Shown here one piece after another: positions 62,828 to 64,000 of a stretch of 64,000 nt of DNA (its first letter is position 1; each line of letters starts with the position of its first letter). Source of the DNA: an uncultured Ignavibacteria bacterium (GTDB taxonomy: Bacteria > Bacteroidota > Ignavibacteria > SZUA-365); NCBI GenBank assembly GCA_913061095.1, contig CAJXVM010000010.1, positions 1 through 64,000 of the forward strand, read 5' to 3'. The notes beneath the pieces were generated by a model. That model searched no databases. It was not told where the DNA came from and worked only from the letters and a program-made list of their open reading frames with translations. The translations under genes were made by a program, and so were the position numbers.

Positions 62828-63736
62828 ATGCCCTATGCCATACGAAACAGCATTCTGCTTGTTGTCCTTCTTGTCCTCGTCGGTGGGGGTGGTGCGGCGT
62901 ACATTTTTTTCTATCAGGATCCCCGTATCGAAGAACTCGAAGCCGAGCGCAGAAAAATCCAGGAACAGCTTGGCGATGCGGACGACATGTTTGACCGGCT
63001 CGTTTCTGTACAGGAGCGTGTCGAAGTACTGAACGCATCGTGGAGACAGCGACCGAAGACGATGCCGAACGAGGAGATTGCCAGCACCACCAATGCGTAT
63101 CTGAATGATATCCTTGTATTGAGCTCTGCACTGGATCTCAACGTCTTCACTCAGGAGCAGGTTCCGCAGAATGGCTGCGGGTACGTCCGCTATCATCTCG
63201 CCGGGCAGGGTGCATTCGAGAGCTTTGCGCGCCTCGTGCAGTACCTGGAACACGGTCCGCGTCTCATGAAGCTGACGAATTTCGATGTGCGCGAGGTTCA
63301 TATGGTGGATGATGAACTGGGACGAATTCAGCATACCGTTCAGTTCGATATCGATCTCCTCGCATACTATTCTGAGCAGGTGCCCTTCGCGGATACACTG
63401 ACAACGCTCTCGCTCGCATCGACGCGGTTCGCACCGATATCATATGATCCATTCACATCACTGATCACGCCGGAGATCCCGCCCAACACCTTCGATCTGC
63501 CCAATGTTGAGAAATCGACACTGCTTGCGATCATGAAAGGGCGCGCATTCATCAGCGATCAGAACAGCCAGCTTATCATGCTTTCGGAAGGTGATGAGGT
63601 CTATCTCGGCTATGTTTCCAAAATCATGCCGGAACGTCGCCAGGTGCTGTTCCTTCTCAACAAGGGCGGCATCATCGAGCGTTACATGCTGACACTTCGG
63701 CTTGAAAACCTGTTCCTCGGAAAGCAAAGGAATTGA
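62828..63736 (+). CDS. PilO-PilP-like inner-membrane protein
   Basis: The 302-residue protein has an N-terminal membrane helix (ILLVVLLVLVGGGGAAYIFFY), a coiled coil (IEELEAERRKIQEQLGDADDMF) and a PilO-like domain (FARLVQYLEHGPRLMKLTNFDVRE). The last about 75 residues (LPNVEKSTLLAIMKGRAFI, LSEGDEVYLGYVSKIMPERRQVLFLLNKGGI) resemble the PilP-type domain that links the inner-membrane complex to the secretin. PilO-PilP fusion is not usual, but the pattern fits. It sits 12 bases after the PilM-PilN gene. Confidence 0.75.
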   Translation: MPYAIRNSILLVVLLVLVGGGGAAYIFFYQDPRIEELEAERRKIQEQLGDADDMFDRLVSVQERVEVLNASWRQRPKTMPNEEIASTTNAYLNDILVLSSALDLNVFTQEQVPQNGCGYVRYHLAGQGAFESFARLVQYLEHGPRLMKLTNFDVREVHMVDDELGRIQHTVQFDIDLLAYYSEQVPFADTLTTLSLASTRFAPISYDPFTSLITPEIPPNTFDLPNVEKSTLLAIMKGRAFISDQNSQLIMLSEGDEVYLGYVSKIMPERRQVLFLLNKGGIIERYMLTLRLENLFLGKQRN

Positions 63737-63746
63737 GGATACTCCC

Positions 63747-64000
63747 ATGAATATCAGACTCACTCACATCATCACTCTGTTTCTGCTGCTCCTGTTCAGC
63801 TCCAACGCATTTGCGCAGGACAGGCTTCCCGTGCGCCAGTATACTGCGCCCGAGGAATTGATCTCCATGGATGCCGCGACTACGCTCACGCAGGCAGTCG
63901 ACATCTTCAATAATGCCAGCAAACGCTTTCGCGGGAAACCGATCATTTTCGAAGAAGAAAGCAAGGATCCCATCGGGATCAATGTCACACACATGCACTG
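63747..64000 (+). CDS. Start of a probable secretin or secretin-associated protein (truncated)
   Basis: This is the first 84 codons of a gene cut off by the window edge. A GAGGATA ribosome-binding site precedes the ATG at 63747. A signal peptide (HIITLFLLLLFSSNAFAQ) is followed by DAATTLTQAVDIFNNASKRFRGKPIIFEE, a helix-strand pattern similar to the N0/STN domain at the start of secretins such as PilQ or GspD. As it directly follows PilO-PilP-like and PilM-PilN genes, the outer-membrane secretin is the most likely identity. Confidence 0.7.
   Translation, partial: MNIRLTHIITLFLLLLFSSNAFAQDRLPVRQYTAPEELISMDAATTLTQAVDIFNNASKRFRGKPIIFEEESKDPIGINVTHMH

Noticed and set aside
52752-64000. Type II secretion system instead of a pilus
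   Set aside because: A PilT-like ATPase, PilM- and PilO-like proteins favour the pilus branch, while no GspC/L/M-type gene is seen. The pilin-like proteins are atypical for both, so a hybrid identity cannot be fully excluded.

Overview
The window is GC-rich and densely coded. It looks like chromosome from a Gram-negative member of the Fibrobacterota-Chlorobi-Bacteroidota group, most like Ignavibacteria/Chlorobi relatives. The evidence is two secreted proteins with type IX secretion (T9SS) C-terminal sorting domains (one with NYPNPFNP), a two-component-regulator propeller kinase, a 31-residue COX24/AURKAIP1-type basic protein, and outer-membrane/periplasmic biogenesis genes. This placement is inferred from gene content, not from a marker phylogeny. 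No rRNA, tRNA, CRISPR array, transposase or phage gene was seen.

Layout. 1-5.1 kb is accessory: small secreted orphans, an orphan HigA-type regulator, an outer-membrane protein behind a palindromic operator, and a mobile mystery protein A/B pair (HTH + Fic). 5.1-8.3 kb is housekeeping (proS, ferritin, ppa). 8.3-19.5 kb holds a T9SS-exported VPS10-like propeller protein, a murA operon carrying two secreted proteins, a membrane coiled-coil protein with a biotin-dependent carboxyltransferase, and a T9SS-exported esterase. 19.6-27 kb is metabolic: a MarR regulator, lutABC (lactate oxidation), a degenerate HD-domain protein, a fused aconitase/homoaconitase-like hydro-lyase and an MmgE/PrpD protein. 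27-32 kb encodes a propeller-type sensor kinase and a receiver-first kinase. 32-41 kb is cell-envelope and core functions on both strands: DUF362, UbiA-type prenyltransferase, DUF948-like and YtxH-like proteins, HIT hydrolase, COX24-like peptide, TPR protein, HU, SppA, then plsY, an HtrA-like protease and purB.

From 41.3 kb to the right edge everything is on the plus strand and forms two adjoining modules. The first is a Wsp-like chemosensory operon (CheW, CheR-TPR, CheW, MCP, CheA-REC hybrid, CheB, REC-histidine kinase) followed by an OmpR-type regulator/kinase pair. The second is a type IV pilus-like machine: two paralogous pilin-like proteins, PilC/GspF, PilB/GspE, three minor-pilin-like proteins, a PilT-like ATPase, a PilM-PilN fusion, a PilO-PilP-like fusion and the start of a probable secretin. 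The machine is atypical: its pilin-like proteins lack the usual leader and Glu5, its inner-membrane scaffold genes are fused, and its PilT has a changed Asp box. The chemosensory module lacks CheY and a GGDEF output, and its apparent output is a receiver-kinase. The simplest reading is a surface-sensing phosphorelay next to, and perhaps controlling, a divergent pilus or secretion pseudopilus. This is the part of the window most worth following up.
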